From positions 1,116,001 through 1,180,000 of the forward strand of contig NZ_JBGEDP010000001.1 in NCBI RefSeq assembly GCF_041206865.1: a DNA stretch of 64,000 bases. Direction: 5' to 3'. The translations under genes were made by a program, and so were the position numbers. Below the pieces are notes generated by a model that was not told where the DNA came from, searched no databases, and worked only from the letters and a program-made list of their open reading frames with translations. The DNA comes from Mycobacterium sp. HUMS_12744610 (GTDB taxonomy: Bacteria > Actinomycetota > Actinomycetes > Mycobacteriales > Mycobacteriaceae). Shown here in pieces: positions 33,005 to 41,480 of the stretch; position 1 is the first letter of the stretch; the number at the start of each line of letters is the position of its first letter.

Positions 33005-34093
33005 TCACTCCTTCCCGAGGTCCAGCAGCCGGCGGGCGATGATGTTGCGCTGGATCTCGGCCGTGCCGCCGTAGATGGTCGCCGCGCGCGAGTACAGGTA
33101 CTCCGACCGCCACGGCGTGTCGTCGAGTTCGAGGGTTCCGGGCAGCAGGTCGCGGACGGTGTCGTAAAGGCGTTGTTCGGCGCCCGCCAGCAGCACCTTG
33201 TCGACGGAGGTGTCCGGCCCCAGCCGCGCCCCGTCGCGCAGCCGATGCTGGGTGCCGCGAGACCGGCAGCGCAACGTGTGCAGCGCCAGATAGGCTGCGC
33301 CGAGCGCGGATTCGTCGGGCTCGCGTGCCTCGGCGATGAGTTCGTCGAACCGTGCGTACAGGTAGGCGATGCGCTGCCAGAAGCAGGTGGAACGTTCGTA
33401 GGGGAGCAGGTCCATCGCCAGCCGCCAGCCGTCCCCGGGGCGGCCGAGCATGCGGCTGCCGGGTATCACCACGTCGTCGTAGTACACCTCGCAGAACTCG
33501 TCGACCCCGTGCATCGTGCGGAGCGGCCGGATGGTGATGCCGGGGGTGTCCAGGTCGACGAAGAACGCGGTGATGCCGTCGTGACCCGGCGCGGTCCTGG
33601 TCAGCAGGACGCAGCGGGTGGAGAACTGCGCAAAGCTGGTCCACACCTTCTGGCCGTTGACGATCCAGTTGTCCCCGTCGGCGACGGCACGGGTGCTCAG
33701 CGAGGCCAGGTCGCTGCCGGAGCCCGGTTCGGAAAAGCCCTGACACCAGTGCTCTTGGCCGCTGAGCAGGCGCGGCACTATCTCCGCGGCGAGTTCGGCC
33801 GGGGCGTAGTCGATCATGGTGGGCGCGAGCACCTCGAGCATCGAATACGGGCCGGGTTCGGCCAGCCGGCGCCCGACCACCTCCTCGCCGACGATCGCGC
33901 GCAGCACCGCGGGGCCACCCAGTCCGCCGACTTGCACCGGCCAGCCGTAGCGCATCCAGTCGGCGTCGTAGAGCGCCCGGCTGACCCGGGCCATCTGCGT
34001 CATGTGGCCCTGCAGCGTGTGATCCGGCCCGGGGGTCAGGTCATTGTCGTCGAGCCATGCGCGCAGGCCCGCGCGGAACTCCTCGACATTCAC
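33005..34093 (-). CDS. Acyl-CoA dehydrogenase (FadE-type), probable large partner
   Basis: A 362-residue acyl-CoA dehydrogenase. The GTG at 34093 overlaps the SnoaL-like gene stop (GTGA). FAD/substrate blocks are SEPGSGSDLASLSTRAV and VNGQKVWTSFAQ, with IYGGTAEIQRNIIARRLL at the C-terminus. It is next-to-last in the seven-gene Rieske operon starting at 37876, followed directly by the short dehydrogenase subunit. The pair probably desaturates a CoA-activated ring or side-chain intermediate. Confidence 0.88.
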   Translation of the reverse strand: MNVEEFRAGLRAWLDDNDLTPGPDHTLQGHMTQMARVSRALYDADWMRYGWPVQVGGLGGPAVLRAIVGEEVVGRRLAEPGPYSMLEVLAPTMIDYAPAELAAEIVPRLLSGQEHWCQGFSEPGSGSDLASLSTRAVADGDNWIVNGQKVWTSFAQFSTRCVLLTRTAPGHDGITAFFVDLDTPGITIRPLRTMHGVDEFCEVYYDDVVIPGSRMLGRPGDGWRLAMDLLPYERSTCFWQRIAYLYARFDELIAEAREPDESALGAAYLALHTLRCRSRGTQHRLRDGARLGPDTSVDKVLLAGAEQRLYDTVRDLLPGTLELDDTPWRSEYLYSRAATIYGGTAEIQRNIIARRLLDLGKE

Positions 34094-34539
34094 CGCGCTG
34101 TCGTTGCGCCGTCGCCCGCGGGACGCCCGATGGCATGCGGGCGCCCGGAGTCGTGCACGCCGCTGCGTCGGATGAACGTCATGGCGCGGGTTTTCAGCCG
34201 CCACCCGGCAGGTGTCCGGGAGTAGGTGTCGCGGTAGTAGCCGATGCGCATGTCGTGGGTGGCGTGGTCGATGAAGCACAGCGGCTGGGTCCCGCTGGCC
34301 GAATCGCCGTCGAGCTCGACCGCCGCGGTCCCGGTCAGGAACAGCCCCTTCGGCGCGGCGGCCACCAATTCGGGAAATCGGGCCAGGCTGTAAGTTTCGC
34401 CGAAGGCGCTGTAGGTGCCGTCGGGTGTGAAGACGCCGACAAGGCCGTCGATGTCCTCCTGGGTGATGGTGACCGCGTAGCGGGCCAGCAGCTGCTGGAT
34501 CTCGACGAGATCGTCAGTTCTGGATGGCCGTGTCGACAT
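34090..34539 (-). CDS. SnoaL/NTF2-like protein
   Basis: A 149-residue protein with the cone-shaped NTF2/SnoaL fold signature: EIQQLLARYAVTITQEDIDG at the start (helix with the DxxxxxxxF pattern) and FTPDGTYSAFGETY. GYYRDTYSRTPAGWRLKTR is the usual final strand block. Members act as small dehydratases, isomerases or ring hydroxylase beta-like subunits. In Rieske operons such proteins may be the small subunit or an accessory isomerase. It overlaps the amidohydrolase gene upstream by 26 bases and the dehydrogenase gene downstream. Confidence 0.82.
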   Translation of the reverse strand: MSTRPSRTDDLVEIQQLLARYAVTITQEDIDGLVGVFTPDGTYSAFGETYSLARFPELVAAAPKGLFLTGTAAVELDGDSASGTQPLCFIDHATHDMRIGYYRDTYSRTPAGWRLKTRAMTFIRRSGVHDSGRPHAIGRPAGDGATTAR

Positions 34540-35743
34540 AGACCTTGCCGCCTTTCATGACGAAGCCGACGTGCTGGGTAACGGTGATGTCGTCCAACGG
34601 ATTTCCGGGCACGGCGATGATGTCGGCGAGTTGGCCCTCGGCCAGCCGTCCCAGGTCGACCGAGTTGATCAGCTCCGCGGCGGTCACCGTCGCGGCCCGC
34701 AACACCGCCAGCGGCGGCAGGCCCCAGTTGACCAGGGTGACGAGTTCGTCGGCGTTGCGGCCGTGCGGGATCGCGGGCGCGTCGGTGCCCACGGCGATCT
34801 TCACACCCGCATCGTAGGCGGCCAGTATCGAGGTGCGCGCCTTCGGGAACATCTCGGCGGCCTTGGCCTGCAGCGCCGGAGGCGCGTGCGAGACGTCCAT
34901 CGCGTCACCGTCGGCCAGGCGCCGGGTGCTGACCAGGAACGTGCCGTGCTCGACCAGCATCGCGATGGCCTCGTCGTCGATCAGAAAGCCGTGCTCGATG
35001 CAGTCGATGCCGGCCGCGACGGCGTGCCGCACGGCGTCGGCGCCGTGCGTGTGTGCCGCGACTCGCAGTCCTCGGCGGTGCGCCTCGTCGACTATCGCGC
35101 ACAGCTCCTCGTCCGAATAGTGTTGCGCGCCGGGAGGACCCGTCAGGGACATGACCCCGCCAGAGCAGCAGACCTTGATCAGCTCGGCGCCGTGCTTGAT
35201 CTGGTAGCGCACCGCCTTGCGGATCTCGTCGATGCCGTTGGCGATGCCCTCCTCGACCGTCAGGTCCAGCACGTGCGGTGCGAACGCCGCGAACATCGTG
35301 GGGTCCAGGTGCCCGCCGGTTGGCGTGATGGCGTGTCCGGCCGGCACGACCCGCGGCCCGTCGATCCAGCCCGCCTCGATCGCCCGGGCCAGCGCGACGT
35401 CGAGCAGGTACCCGCCGGTCTTGACGAACAGGCCGAGGTTGCGCACCGTGGTGAACCCGGCGCGCAGGGTGCGCCGTGCGTTGCCGACGGCGCGCAGCAT
35501 CCGGGTGGGCGGATCATCCTGGACCATGGACAGGCCGGGCTTCTCCCCGCGCCCGCCCATCAGCAGGTTGACCTCCATGTCCATCAGCCCGGGCAGCAGG
35601 ATCGCTTCGCCGAGATCGATCAGATCGCCCTCGACATCGCCGCCGACGCCGACGATCCGGTCGCCGTCGATCCGCAGGATTCCGGGGCGAACGATCTCGC
35701 CGGCGTCGACGTCGAGGAGCCCGGCGGCCTTGAGCGTCAACAC
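34514..35743 (-). CDS. Imidazolonepropionase-type amidohydrolase with altered metal motif
   Basis: A 409-residue amidohydrolase with the composite beta-sandwich and TIM-barrel arrangement (ILRIDGDRIVGVGGD and the C-terminal GQLADIIAVPGNPLDD). The usual HxH after the first barrel strand (MDxHxHL) reads GLMDMEVNLLMG here, so both histidines are replaced. Other ligands remain: the Lys in ELIKVCCSGGV, His in AAHTHG and CIEHG, and Asp in VGTDAP. The loss may mean a mononuclear or altered centre. It lies in the Rieske operon, three bases after the 107-residue gene, and might hydrolyse a lactone or amide. Confidence 0.82.
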   Translation of the reverse strand: MLTLKAAGLLDVDAGEIVRPGILRIDGDRIVGVGGDVEGDLIDLGEAILLPGLMDMEVNLLMGGRGEKPGLSMVQDDPPTRMLRAVGNARRTLRAGFTTVRNLGLFVKTGGYLLDVALARAIEAGWIDGPRVVPAGHAITPTGGHLDPTMFAAFAPHVLDLTVEEGIANGIDEIRKAVRYQIKHGAELIKVCCSGGVMSLTGPPGAQHYSDEELCAIVDEAHRRGLRVAAHTHGADAVRHAVAAGIDCIEHGFLIDDEAIAMLVEHGTFLVSTRRLADGDAMDVSHAPPALQAKAAEMFPKARTSILAAYDAGVKIAVGTDAPAIPHGRNADELVTLVNWGLPPLAVLRAATVTAAELINSVDLGRLAEGQLADIIAVPGNPLDDITVTQHVGFVMKGGKVYVDTAIQN

Positions 35744-35746
35744 CGG

Positions 35747-36070
35747 TTAGATCACCGGTTCGCGGATGCACTCCACCCACGCGGCCCCGCTGTCGGGCAC
35801 CCGCGGCTGCTTCCACGCTTCGATTGGGAACGACACCATCACCAACGACTGCATCATGTGCATGAGCGTCTTCGCGTCCTCCGGCAGATCTTCCAGCGGA
35901 TACTTGTCACAGTAGGCGATCACGTCGTTCAGACGAGGAAATGCGGCGTCGTAGAAGCCCTGCATCTCGGCCATCGTCGAGGCCAACCGCTTGGCGTAAC
36001 GCTCGGGCTCGGTGGCCAGGTCCCAGTCCAGATACGGCTCCAGGTCGGCGAATTCAGACGGTAACGCCAT
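35747..36070 (-). CDS. Conserved-looking hypothetical protein, 107 aa
   Basis: I do not recognise this protein. It is small, acidic and predicted mostly helical (MALPSEFADLEPYLDWDLAT, then RYAKRLASTMAEMQGFYDAA), ending in VPDSGAAWVECIREPVI, without cysteines arranged as metal ligands, signal peptide or membrane segment. Its start overlaps the end of the Rieske oxygenase gene by 17 bases and its stop lies three bases before the amidohydrolase start. Translational coupling suggests it works with the oxygenase, perhaps as an accessory subunit. Confidence 0.75.
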   Translation of the reverse strand: MALPSEFADLEPYLDWDLATEPERYAKRLASTMAEMQGFYDAAFPRLNDVIAYCDKYPLEDLPEDAKTLMHMMQSLVMVSFPIEAWKQPRVPDSGAAWVECIREPVI

Positions 36071-37331
36071 TGTTCTGGTACTCCTTCACATAATCCCCGG
36101 TCACCTTGTGCAAATGGCGGATCAAGACTTCCTGATCGCACAGCAGGAAGTCCTTGACCACCTTGGTGCCGATCATGGTCTGCGTCGCCTCCAGCGTGTT
36201 GGCGTCCTGCAGCGCGTACTCCTTGAACGTCACCGCGGCCAGCTCCTGGGCGAGGCGTTCCCTCGCGTTGCGCGGCGGAACGAAGTACAGCGAGCACTCG
36301 AAGATGTGCTTGTCGACGGCGGTCGGCCAGTAGTGGTAGGTCAGGTACCAGCCGGGCTCCCAGATCAGCAGCATGAAGTTCGGGAAGAAGTGCCACGAGT
36401 CGATGCCCCACTGCGGCACCCGCTTCACGTTGACTCCCGGCGGCAGCTCGAGCTTCTCGATGATCTCCGGCTTGTCCCAGGGGCCGAAAAGCCCGCTGCG
36501 CAGCACCCGATCCAGGGGCTTGACCATGGACATGTCCGCGGGCGGCGCCTGACCACCCCAGGTCGACTGCAGGCTGTGCGGGCTGGCCACCTCGTAGTGC
36601 AGCGCCTCGTAGCCGTACTTCTGGATCTTGGCCGCTTCTTCCTTGGTGTACTGCCCCTGGTGCAGGATCGGCGCGTGGTAGAACTCGACGAACGCGTCGA
36701 TGAACAGCTTCCAGTTGCTGCCGACCTCGGCTCGGTAGGAGTAGGTCTCGGTCATCTCGCCGAAGGGGTAGCCCTCGATGCCCTTGGCCAGCGGCCCGAG
36801 GTAGTCGGTGAGCGGTGCCGCGTTGTTGTCGAGGTTGACGAAGATGAAGCCCTCCCACACCTCGCAGCGCACGGGCACCAGGCCGTACTGGCTCTTGTCG
36901 ACGTCGAAGAACTCGTCCTCCTGCTGGACGAAGGTGAGCTCGCCGTCCAGGCTGTAGCGCCAGGCGTGGTACTTGCAGGTGAACTGCCGACAGGTGCCCG
37001 AGGTCTCCTCGTGCGGGAAGTCGTTCCACACCAGCTTGTTTCCGCGATGGCGGCACATGTTGTGAAAGGCCTTGACGGAGCCGTCCCTGGTCTTGACCAC
37101 GATCACCGACATTCCGGGCCCCGCCGACGGCAGTTCCTTGGTGAAGTAGCTGCCCGTCTTGGGCAGCCGCTCGACCCGCCCGACGTTGAGCCACGTCCGC
37201 TTGAAGATCGCCTCGCGCTCGGCTTCGAAGAACGCCGGGTCGATCGAATCGCTGTAGTCGACCGGTGCGGTGCCCAGTTCGGGATAGTTCTCCGTCCAGC
37301 TCCCAGCGGCCGGCTTGGGGAAGTGTGCCAC
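36054..37331 (-). CDS. Rieske non-haem iron oxygenase, alpha subunit
   Basis: A 425-residue ring-hydroxylating oxygenase from a GTG at 37331. The Rieske cluster ligands are Cys93-x-His95 (MCRHRGN) and Cys119-x2-His122 (CKYHAW). The 23-residue spacing between the pairs exceeds the usual 15-17 because of a loop containing an extra Cys114. The mononuclear iron site is in DAFVEFYHAPILH. It adds oxygen to an aromatic or alicyclic ring, or demethylates, using electrons from a reductase and ferredoxin not encoded in this operon. It is second in an operon with a carboxymuconolactone-decarboxylase-like gene, under operator C. Confidence 0.9.
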   Translation of the reverse strand: MAHFPKPAAGSWTENYPELGTAPVDYSDSIDPAFFEAEREAIFKRTWLNVGRVERLPKTGSYFTKELPSAGPGMSVIVVKTRDGSVKAFHNMCRHRGNKLVWNDFPHEETSGTCRQFTCKYHAWRYSLDGELTFVQQEDEFFDVDKSQYGLVPVRCEVWEGFIFVNLDNNAAPLTDYLGPLAKGIEGYPFGEMTETYSYRAEVGSNWKLFIDAFVEFYHAPILHQGQYTKEEAAKIQKYGYEALHYEVASPHSLQSTWGGQAPPADMSMVKPLDRVLRSGLFGPWDKPEIIEKLELPPGVNVKRVPQWGIDSWHFFPNFMLLIWEPGWYLTYHYWPTAVDKHIFECSLYFVPPRNARERLAQELAAVTFKEYALQDANTLEATQTMIGTKVVKDFLLCDQEVLIRHLHKVTGDYVKEYQNNGVTV

Positions 37332-37354
37332 CTTGGTTGCCCTTCTTTCTGGTC

Positions 37355-37876
37355 TCAATCGACTTCGACGCCGAAGGCGTTGATGGCCATCGCCAGTGCG
37401 GCGTAGCCACCGATCGTGAAGATCAAATCCATGCGTTGTTGTTCGTCGAGCCGCTCGCACAGGGCGGCCCATGTCCGGTCCGACACGTCGGACTTCTCGT
37501 CGAGCTCGTCGACGGCGTCGATCACGGCGCGGTCGAACCCGTCGGCCATCTCGCCGGTCCGGGCAGCGGCGATCTCGGCGTCGGAGAGCCCCGCTTCCTT
37601 GCCCATCCTGACGTGGTGTGACCATTCGTAGGCGCAGTCGCGCCGGTGGGCCACCCGCAGGATCGCCAGCTCGCGGACGCGCGCCGGCAGGCTGGAGCCG
37701 TACAGCAGGTAGCCGCTGTACCGCAGATAGGAACGCGCCAGCTTCGGGTGGCGCGCCAGCGTGGCCATCAGGTTGCCGGCGTCCTCGGGGTTGCACCGTT
37801 CCGGTGCCAGCATGACGGACAGCGACGTCCGGACAGCCTCGTCCCACTCGTCGGCGGGTAGTGGCCGCACGCGCAC
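37355..37876 (-). CDS. Carboxymuconolactone decarboxylase / AhpD-like protein
   Basis: A 173-residue all-helical protein of the carboxymuconolactone decarboxylase family (ARHPKLARSYLRYSGYLLYG and LPARVRELAILRVAHRRDCA, with the EWSHHVRMGKEAGL block). The AhpD redox pair CxxC is absent, so peroxide reduction is unlikely. The GTG at 37876 is chosen because AGGAG lies seven bases upstream; a TTG at 37897 would reach the edge of the operator. It leads the Rieske operon. A similar gene sits at 51369, again with an oxygenase operon. Confidence 0.84.
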   Translation of the reverse strand: MRVRPLPADEWDEAVRTSLSVMLAPERCNPEDAGNLMATLARHPKLARSYLRYSGYLLYGSSLPARVRELAILRVAHRRDCAYEWSHHVRMGKEAGLSDAEIAAARTGEMADGFDRAVIDAVDELDEKSDVSDRTWAALCERLDEQQRMDLIFTIGGYAALAMAINAFGVEVD

Positions 37877-37898
37877 CGGCAGTCTCCTCTCGGACAAA

Positions 37899-37913
37899 GA
37901 GAATCATATTCTC
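37899..37913. promoter_or_regulatory. GAGAA-N5-TTCTC operator, site C
   Basis: GAGAA-TCATA-TTCTC is a perfect palindrome 22 bases upstream of the GTG of the first gene in the seven-gene Rieske operon. It matches sites A and B in both half-sites and in the TA-rich spacer. The closeness to the start suggests repression by steric block. Recognition by the TetR at 29915 is inferred. Confidence 0.75.
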
Positions 37914-38052
37914 ATTTCCAACCAATAGATTTGCACGATTCGGCCGTCCGGTCAATCCTGGCGTTTAGCTGCGTCGGAGCACCCGCCGTGGGCTGCGCCG
38001 GAGGAACCGGCGGGGATCGCGCGGCGGTCGGGGATGTTGATTCTCACTTCGC

Positions 38053-38067
38053 GAGAAGCTAGTTTTC
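38053..38067. promoter_or_regulatory. GAGAA-N5-TTTTC operator-like site D
   Basis: GAGAA-GCTAG-TTTTC matches the motif of sites A-C in nine of ten half-site bases. An extra TTCTC half-site lies at 38041-38045 and an overlapping palindrome, CTAGT-TTTCAC-ACTAG, at 38059-38074. The cluster is 65 bases upstream of the amidohydrolase start at 38132, in the middle of an otherwise GC-rich divergent region. A second regulator may bind the CTAGT palindrome. Confidence 0.5.
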
Positions 38068-38131
38068 ACACTAGTGACGTCGGTGCCCGGCGGGCGATCC
38101 GCCGAGGCTTGCACGGGGAGCGGGAGCGGCC

Positions 38132-39430
38132 ATGAACAAAGACGACATGATCCTGATCAGCGTCGACGACCACACCGTCGAGCCGCCCGACATGTTCAAG
38201 AACCATCTGCCCCAGAAATATCTGGACGACGCGCCCCGGTTGGTGCACAACCCCGACGGCTCGGACATGTGGAAGTTCCGCGACACCGTGATCCCCAACG
38301 TCGCGCTCAACGCGGTCGCCGGCCGGCCCAAGGAGGAGTACGGCATCGAGCCGACGGGCCTCGACGAGATCCGGCCCGGTTGCTACAACGTCGACGAACG
38401 CGTCAAAGACATGAACGCCGGGGGAATCCTGGCCTCGATCTGTTTTCCCTCCTTTCCAGGCTTCGCCGGCCGCCTGTTCGCCACCGATGACCCGGAGTTC
38501 TCGATCGCGCTGGTGCAGGCCTACAACGACTGGCACATCGACGAGTGGTGCGGGGCGTACCCGGCGCGATTCATCCCGATGGCGATCCCGGTGATCTGGG
38601 ACGCCGAGGAGTGCGCCAAAGAGGTGCGGCGGGTCGCGAAGAAGGGCGTGCACGCGCTGACCTTCACCGAGAACCCGGCCGCGATGGGCTACCCCAGCTT
38701 CCACAACGAGTACTGGGCCCCGCTGTGGAAGGCCCTGTGCGACACCAACACCGTGATGAACGTGCACATCGGGTCCTCGGGCCGGCTGGCGATCACGGCG
38801 CCCGATGCGCCGATGGACGTGATGATCACGCTGCAGCCGATGAACATCGTGCAGGCCGCCGCGGACCTGCTGTGGTCGCGGCCGATCAAGGAGTACCCGG
38901 ACCTCAAGATCGCGCTGTCCGAGGGTGGCACGGGCTGGATCCCGTACTTCCTGGAACGGGCGGACCGCACCTACGAGATGCACTCCGCCTGGACGCACCA
39001 GAACTTCGGCGGCAAGCTGCCCAGCGAGGTCTTCCGCGAGCACTTCCTGACCTGCTTCATCAGCGACAAGGTCGGCGTCGCGTTGCGCAACATGATCGGC
39101 ATCGACAACATCTGCTGGGAGGCCGACTACCCGCACAGCGACTCGATGTGGCCGGGTGCGCCCGAAGAGTTGTGGGATGTGTTGTCCATCAACGACGTTC
39201 CGGACGACGAGATCAACAAGATGGCGTACGAGAACGCGATGCGCTGGTACTCGTTCGACCCGTTCACCCATATTTCGCGCGAGCAGGCGACGGTCGGCGC
39301 GCTGCGCCGGGCCGCCGAGGGGCACGACGTATCGATCAAGGCGAAGGGCCACGCCAAGGACAGCCGCGGCGGCTCGTCGTTCGCGGACTTCGCGGCCAAC
39401 GCGAAAGCCCTGACCGGCAACAAGGACTGA
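38132..39430 (+). CDS. Amidohydrolase (ACMSD-like)
   Basis: A 432-residue amidohydrolase-2 family protein starting MNKDDMILISVDDHTVEPPD. Metal-site landmarks are present: VDDH (Asp-x-His type), MNVHIGSS, SEGGTGWIP and the catalytic Asp in WEADYPHSD. It carries a C-terminal extension of about 60 residues (SREQATVGALRRAAEGHD onward) that the related proteins here lack. It is the first gene of an operon with an acyl-CoA dehydrogenase, a hydratase and a thiolase, so its product probably feeds a beta-oxidation-like sequence, for example after decarboxylation or ring opening. Confidence 0.86.
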   Translation: MNKDDMILISVDDHTVEPPDMFKNHLPQKYLDDAPRLVHNPDGSDMWKFRDTVIPNVALNAVAGRPKEEYGIEPTGLDEIRPGCYNVDERVKDMNAGGILASICFPSFPGFAGRLFATDDPEFSIALVQAYNDWHIDEWCGAYPARFIPMAIPVIWDAEECAKEVRRVAKKGVHALTFTENPAAMGYPSFHNEYWAPLWKALCDTNTVMNVHIGSSGRLAITAPDAPMDVMITLQPMNIVQAAADLLWSRPIKEYPDLKIALSEGGTGWIPYFLERADRTYEMHSAWTHQNFGGKLPSEVFREHFLTCFISDKVGVALRNMIGIDNICWEADYPHSDSMWPGAPEELWDVLSINDVPDDEINKMAYENAMRWYSFDPFTHISREQATVGALRRAAEGHDVSIKAKGHAKDSRGGSSFADFAANAKALTGNKD

Positions 39431-39488
39431 CCACCATATCGCCGGAATGCCTGTGCGCCGGTGCATTTCGACGAAAGGAGAACCCGCA

Positions 39489-40670
39489 GTGCCCGGCGCT
39501 GGGATGAATTTCGAGCTGACCGAAGACCAGGAGCTGATCCGCCGATCCGTCGCCGAGTTGGCGTCTAAGTTCGACGACCAGTACTGGATGGAAAAAGACC
39601 AGGCGCACGAATTCCCGGCGGAGTTCTACCGCGCCATCGCCGACGGCGGCTGGCTGGGCATGACGATCCCCACCGAATACGGTGGTCACGGCCTGGGCAT
39701 CACCGAAGCCACCATCCTGCTCGAGGAGGTCGCCAAATCCGGCGGCGCCATGAACGCGGCCAGTTCGATCCACCTGTCGATCTTCGGGATGCAACCGGTG
39801 GTGGTGCACGGCTCCGACGAGCTCAAGGCGCGCACGCTGCCGCGCGTCGCGACCGGTGAAACCCATGTCTGCTTCGGGGTGACCGAACCGGGTGCCGGGC
39901 TCGACACGTCGCGCATCACCACGTTCGCCAAGCGCGACGGTGACCGCTACATCGTCAACGGCCGCAAGGTCTGGATCTCCAAAGCCATGGAGTCTGAGAA
40001 GATCCTGTTGCTGACGCGCACCCAGAGTTACGACGAAGTCGTCAAGAAGACCGACGGCATGACGCTGTTCCTGACCGACCTCGACCGCAGCCGCGTCGAT
40101 ATCCGCCCGATCCGCAAGATGGGCCGCAACGCTGTCAGCTCCAACGAGTTGTTCATCGACAACCTCGAAGTGCCGGTCGAGGACCGAGTCGGCGAGGAGG
40201 GGAAGGGCTTCAAGTACATCCTCGACGGCCTCAACCCGGAACGGATGCTGATCGCGGCCGAGGCCCTCGGCATCGGCCGGGTGGCGCTCGCCAAAGCGGT
40301 GAAGTACGGCAACGAGCGCGAGGTCTTCGGCCGGCCCATCGGGATGAACCAGGGTCTGCAGTTCCCGCTCGCCGACTCGCTGGCCCGCCTCGACGCCGCC
40401 GAGCTGATGTTGCGCAAGGCCACGTGGCTCTACGACAACGGGAAACCCTGTGGCCGCGAGGCGAATACCGCGAAATATTTGTGCGCCGACGCCGGCTTCA
40501 CCGCCGCCGACCGCGCGTTGCAGACCCACGGCGGCATGGGCTATTCCGAGGAGTATCACATCGCCCGCTACTTCCGTGAGGCCCGGCTGATGAAGATCGC
40601 GCCGGTCAGCCAGGAGATGATCCTGAACTTCCTGGGGGCCAACGTGTTGAAGCTGCCGCGGAGCTATTGA
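39489..40670 (+). CDS. Acyl-CoA dehydrogenase
   Basis: A 393-residue acyl-CoA dehydrogenase from a GTG at 39489, chosen because AAGGAG ends eight bases upstream; an ATG five codons later is possible. Blocks: FGVTEPGAGLDTSRI, VNGRKVWISKAM, QTHGGMGYSEEYHIARYFRE. These belong to the full-length short/medium-chain-type enzyme with all domains. It would perform the first oxidation of a CoA ester. The operon also has hydratase and thiolase genes, so a complete beta-oxidation turn is encoded except for the 3-hydroxyacyl-CoA dehydrogenase. Confidence 0.9.
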   Translation: MPGAGMNFELTEDQELIRRSVAELASKFDDQYWMEKDQAHEFPAEFYRAIADGGWLGMTIPTEYGGHGLGITEATILLEEVAKSGGAMNAASSIHLSIFGMQPVVVHGSDELKARTLPRVATGETHVCFGVTEPGAGLDTSRITTFAKRDGDRYIVNGRKVWISKAMESEKILLLTRTQSYDEVVKKTDGMTLFLTDLDRSRVDIRPIRKMGRNAVSSNELFIDNLEVPVEDRVGEEGKGFKYILDGLNPERMLIAAEALGIGRVALAKAVKYGNEREVFGRPIGMNQGLQFPLADSLARLDAAELMLRKATWLYDNGKPCGREANTAKYLCADAGFTAADRALQTHGGMGYSEEYHIARYFREARLMKIAPVSQEMILNFLGANVLKLPRSY

Positions 40671-40677
40671 CCCATAG

Positions 40678-41478
40678 ATGACGGATCCTGTTCTGCTGTC
40701 GGCGGATCGCGGCGGCGTGCGCACGTTGACGCTGAACCGTCCGCACCGCAAGAACGCGATCGACCCCGAGTTGTGGGTCGCGCTGCGCGACGCGCTCGAC
40801 GCGGCAGGCAGGGACCGCGGCGTGCGCGCACTGGTGCTCACCGGCGCCGGCGGCAGCTTCTGTTCCGGCGCCGACATCTCCGTTCGCGACGACGTCCACC
40901 CCCGCGACAAGCTGCAGCGCCTGACCGATGTGGCGCTGGCGCTGCACGAGCTGCCGGTTCCCACGGTCGCCAAGGTGACCGGCGTCGCCGTCGGCGCGGG
41001 CTGGAACCTGGCGCTGGGCTGCGACCTGGTGGTGGCGACGCCGGAATCGACGTTTTGCCAGATCTTCTCCAAGCGCGGCCTGTCGATCGACCTCGGGGGT
41101 TCGTGGCTGTTGCCCAGACTGGTCGGCCTGCAGCAGGCCAAGCGGCTGGCGCTGCTCGCCGAGACGATCGGCGCCGCCGAGGCGCACGACCTGAACCTGG
41201 TGACCTGGGTGGTGCCCTCCGCCGAGATCGACGCGTTCGTCGAGGACCTGACCGGGCGGCTGGCGGCCGGCCCGCCCGTCGCACTGGCCCAGACCAAGGC
41301 CCTGCTCAACGAGGGCGCCGACCGCACCATGCGCGACGCGCTGGCCAACGAGGCCCGCGCTCAGATCGTCAACTTCGCCACCGTGGACGTGCCCGCCGCC
41401 TATGCCGCCTTCGCCGAGCGGCGGGAGCCGTCGTTTACTGGTCAGTGGGCGCTGAAGAAATCGGAGCAATCGGAGTGA
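40678..41478 (+). CDS. Enoyl-CoA hydratase/isomerase
   Basis: A 266-residue crotonase of normal length. GGSFCSGADISVRDD is the first oxyanion-hole segment and VAVGAGWNLALGCDLVVA the second. GLSIDLGGSWLLPRLVGLQQ contains the place where one catalytic Glu usually sits, here replaced by Asp/Leu (SIDLGG), as in isomerase-type members. So hydration is less certain than isomerisation or C-C cleavage. It lies seven bases after the dehydrogenase and overlaps the ribosome-binding region of the thiolase gene. Confidence 0.88.
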   Translation: MTDPVLLSADRGGVRTLTLNRPHRKNAIDPELWVALRDALDAAGRDRGVRALVLTGAGGSFCSGADISVRDDVHPRDKLQRLTDVALALHELPVPTVAKVTGVAVGAGWNLALGCDLVVATPESTFCQIFSKRGLSIDLGGSWLLPRLVGLQQAKRLALLAETIGAAEAHDLNLVTWVVPSAEIDAFVEDLTGRLAAGPPVALAQTKALLNEGADRTMRDALANEARAQIVNFATVDVPAAYAAFAERREPSFTGQWALKKSEQSE

Positions 41479-41480
41479 AC

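Noticed and set aside
32321..34225. 634-codon plus-strand frame opposite the acyl-CoA dehydrogenase pair
   Set aside because: No motif or ribosome-binding site is seen, and the minus-strand genes are unmistakable.
38041..38057. TTCTC-N7-GAGAA as the main site D operator
   Set aside because: The orientation of the half-sites is reversed relative to sites A-C. The overlapping GAGAA-GCTAG-TTTTC fits the motif better, so that was reported instead.
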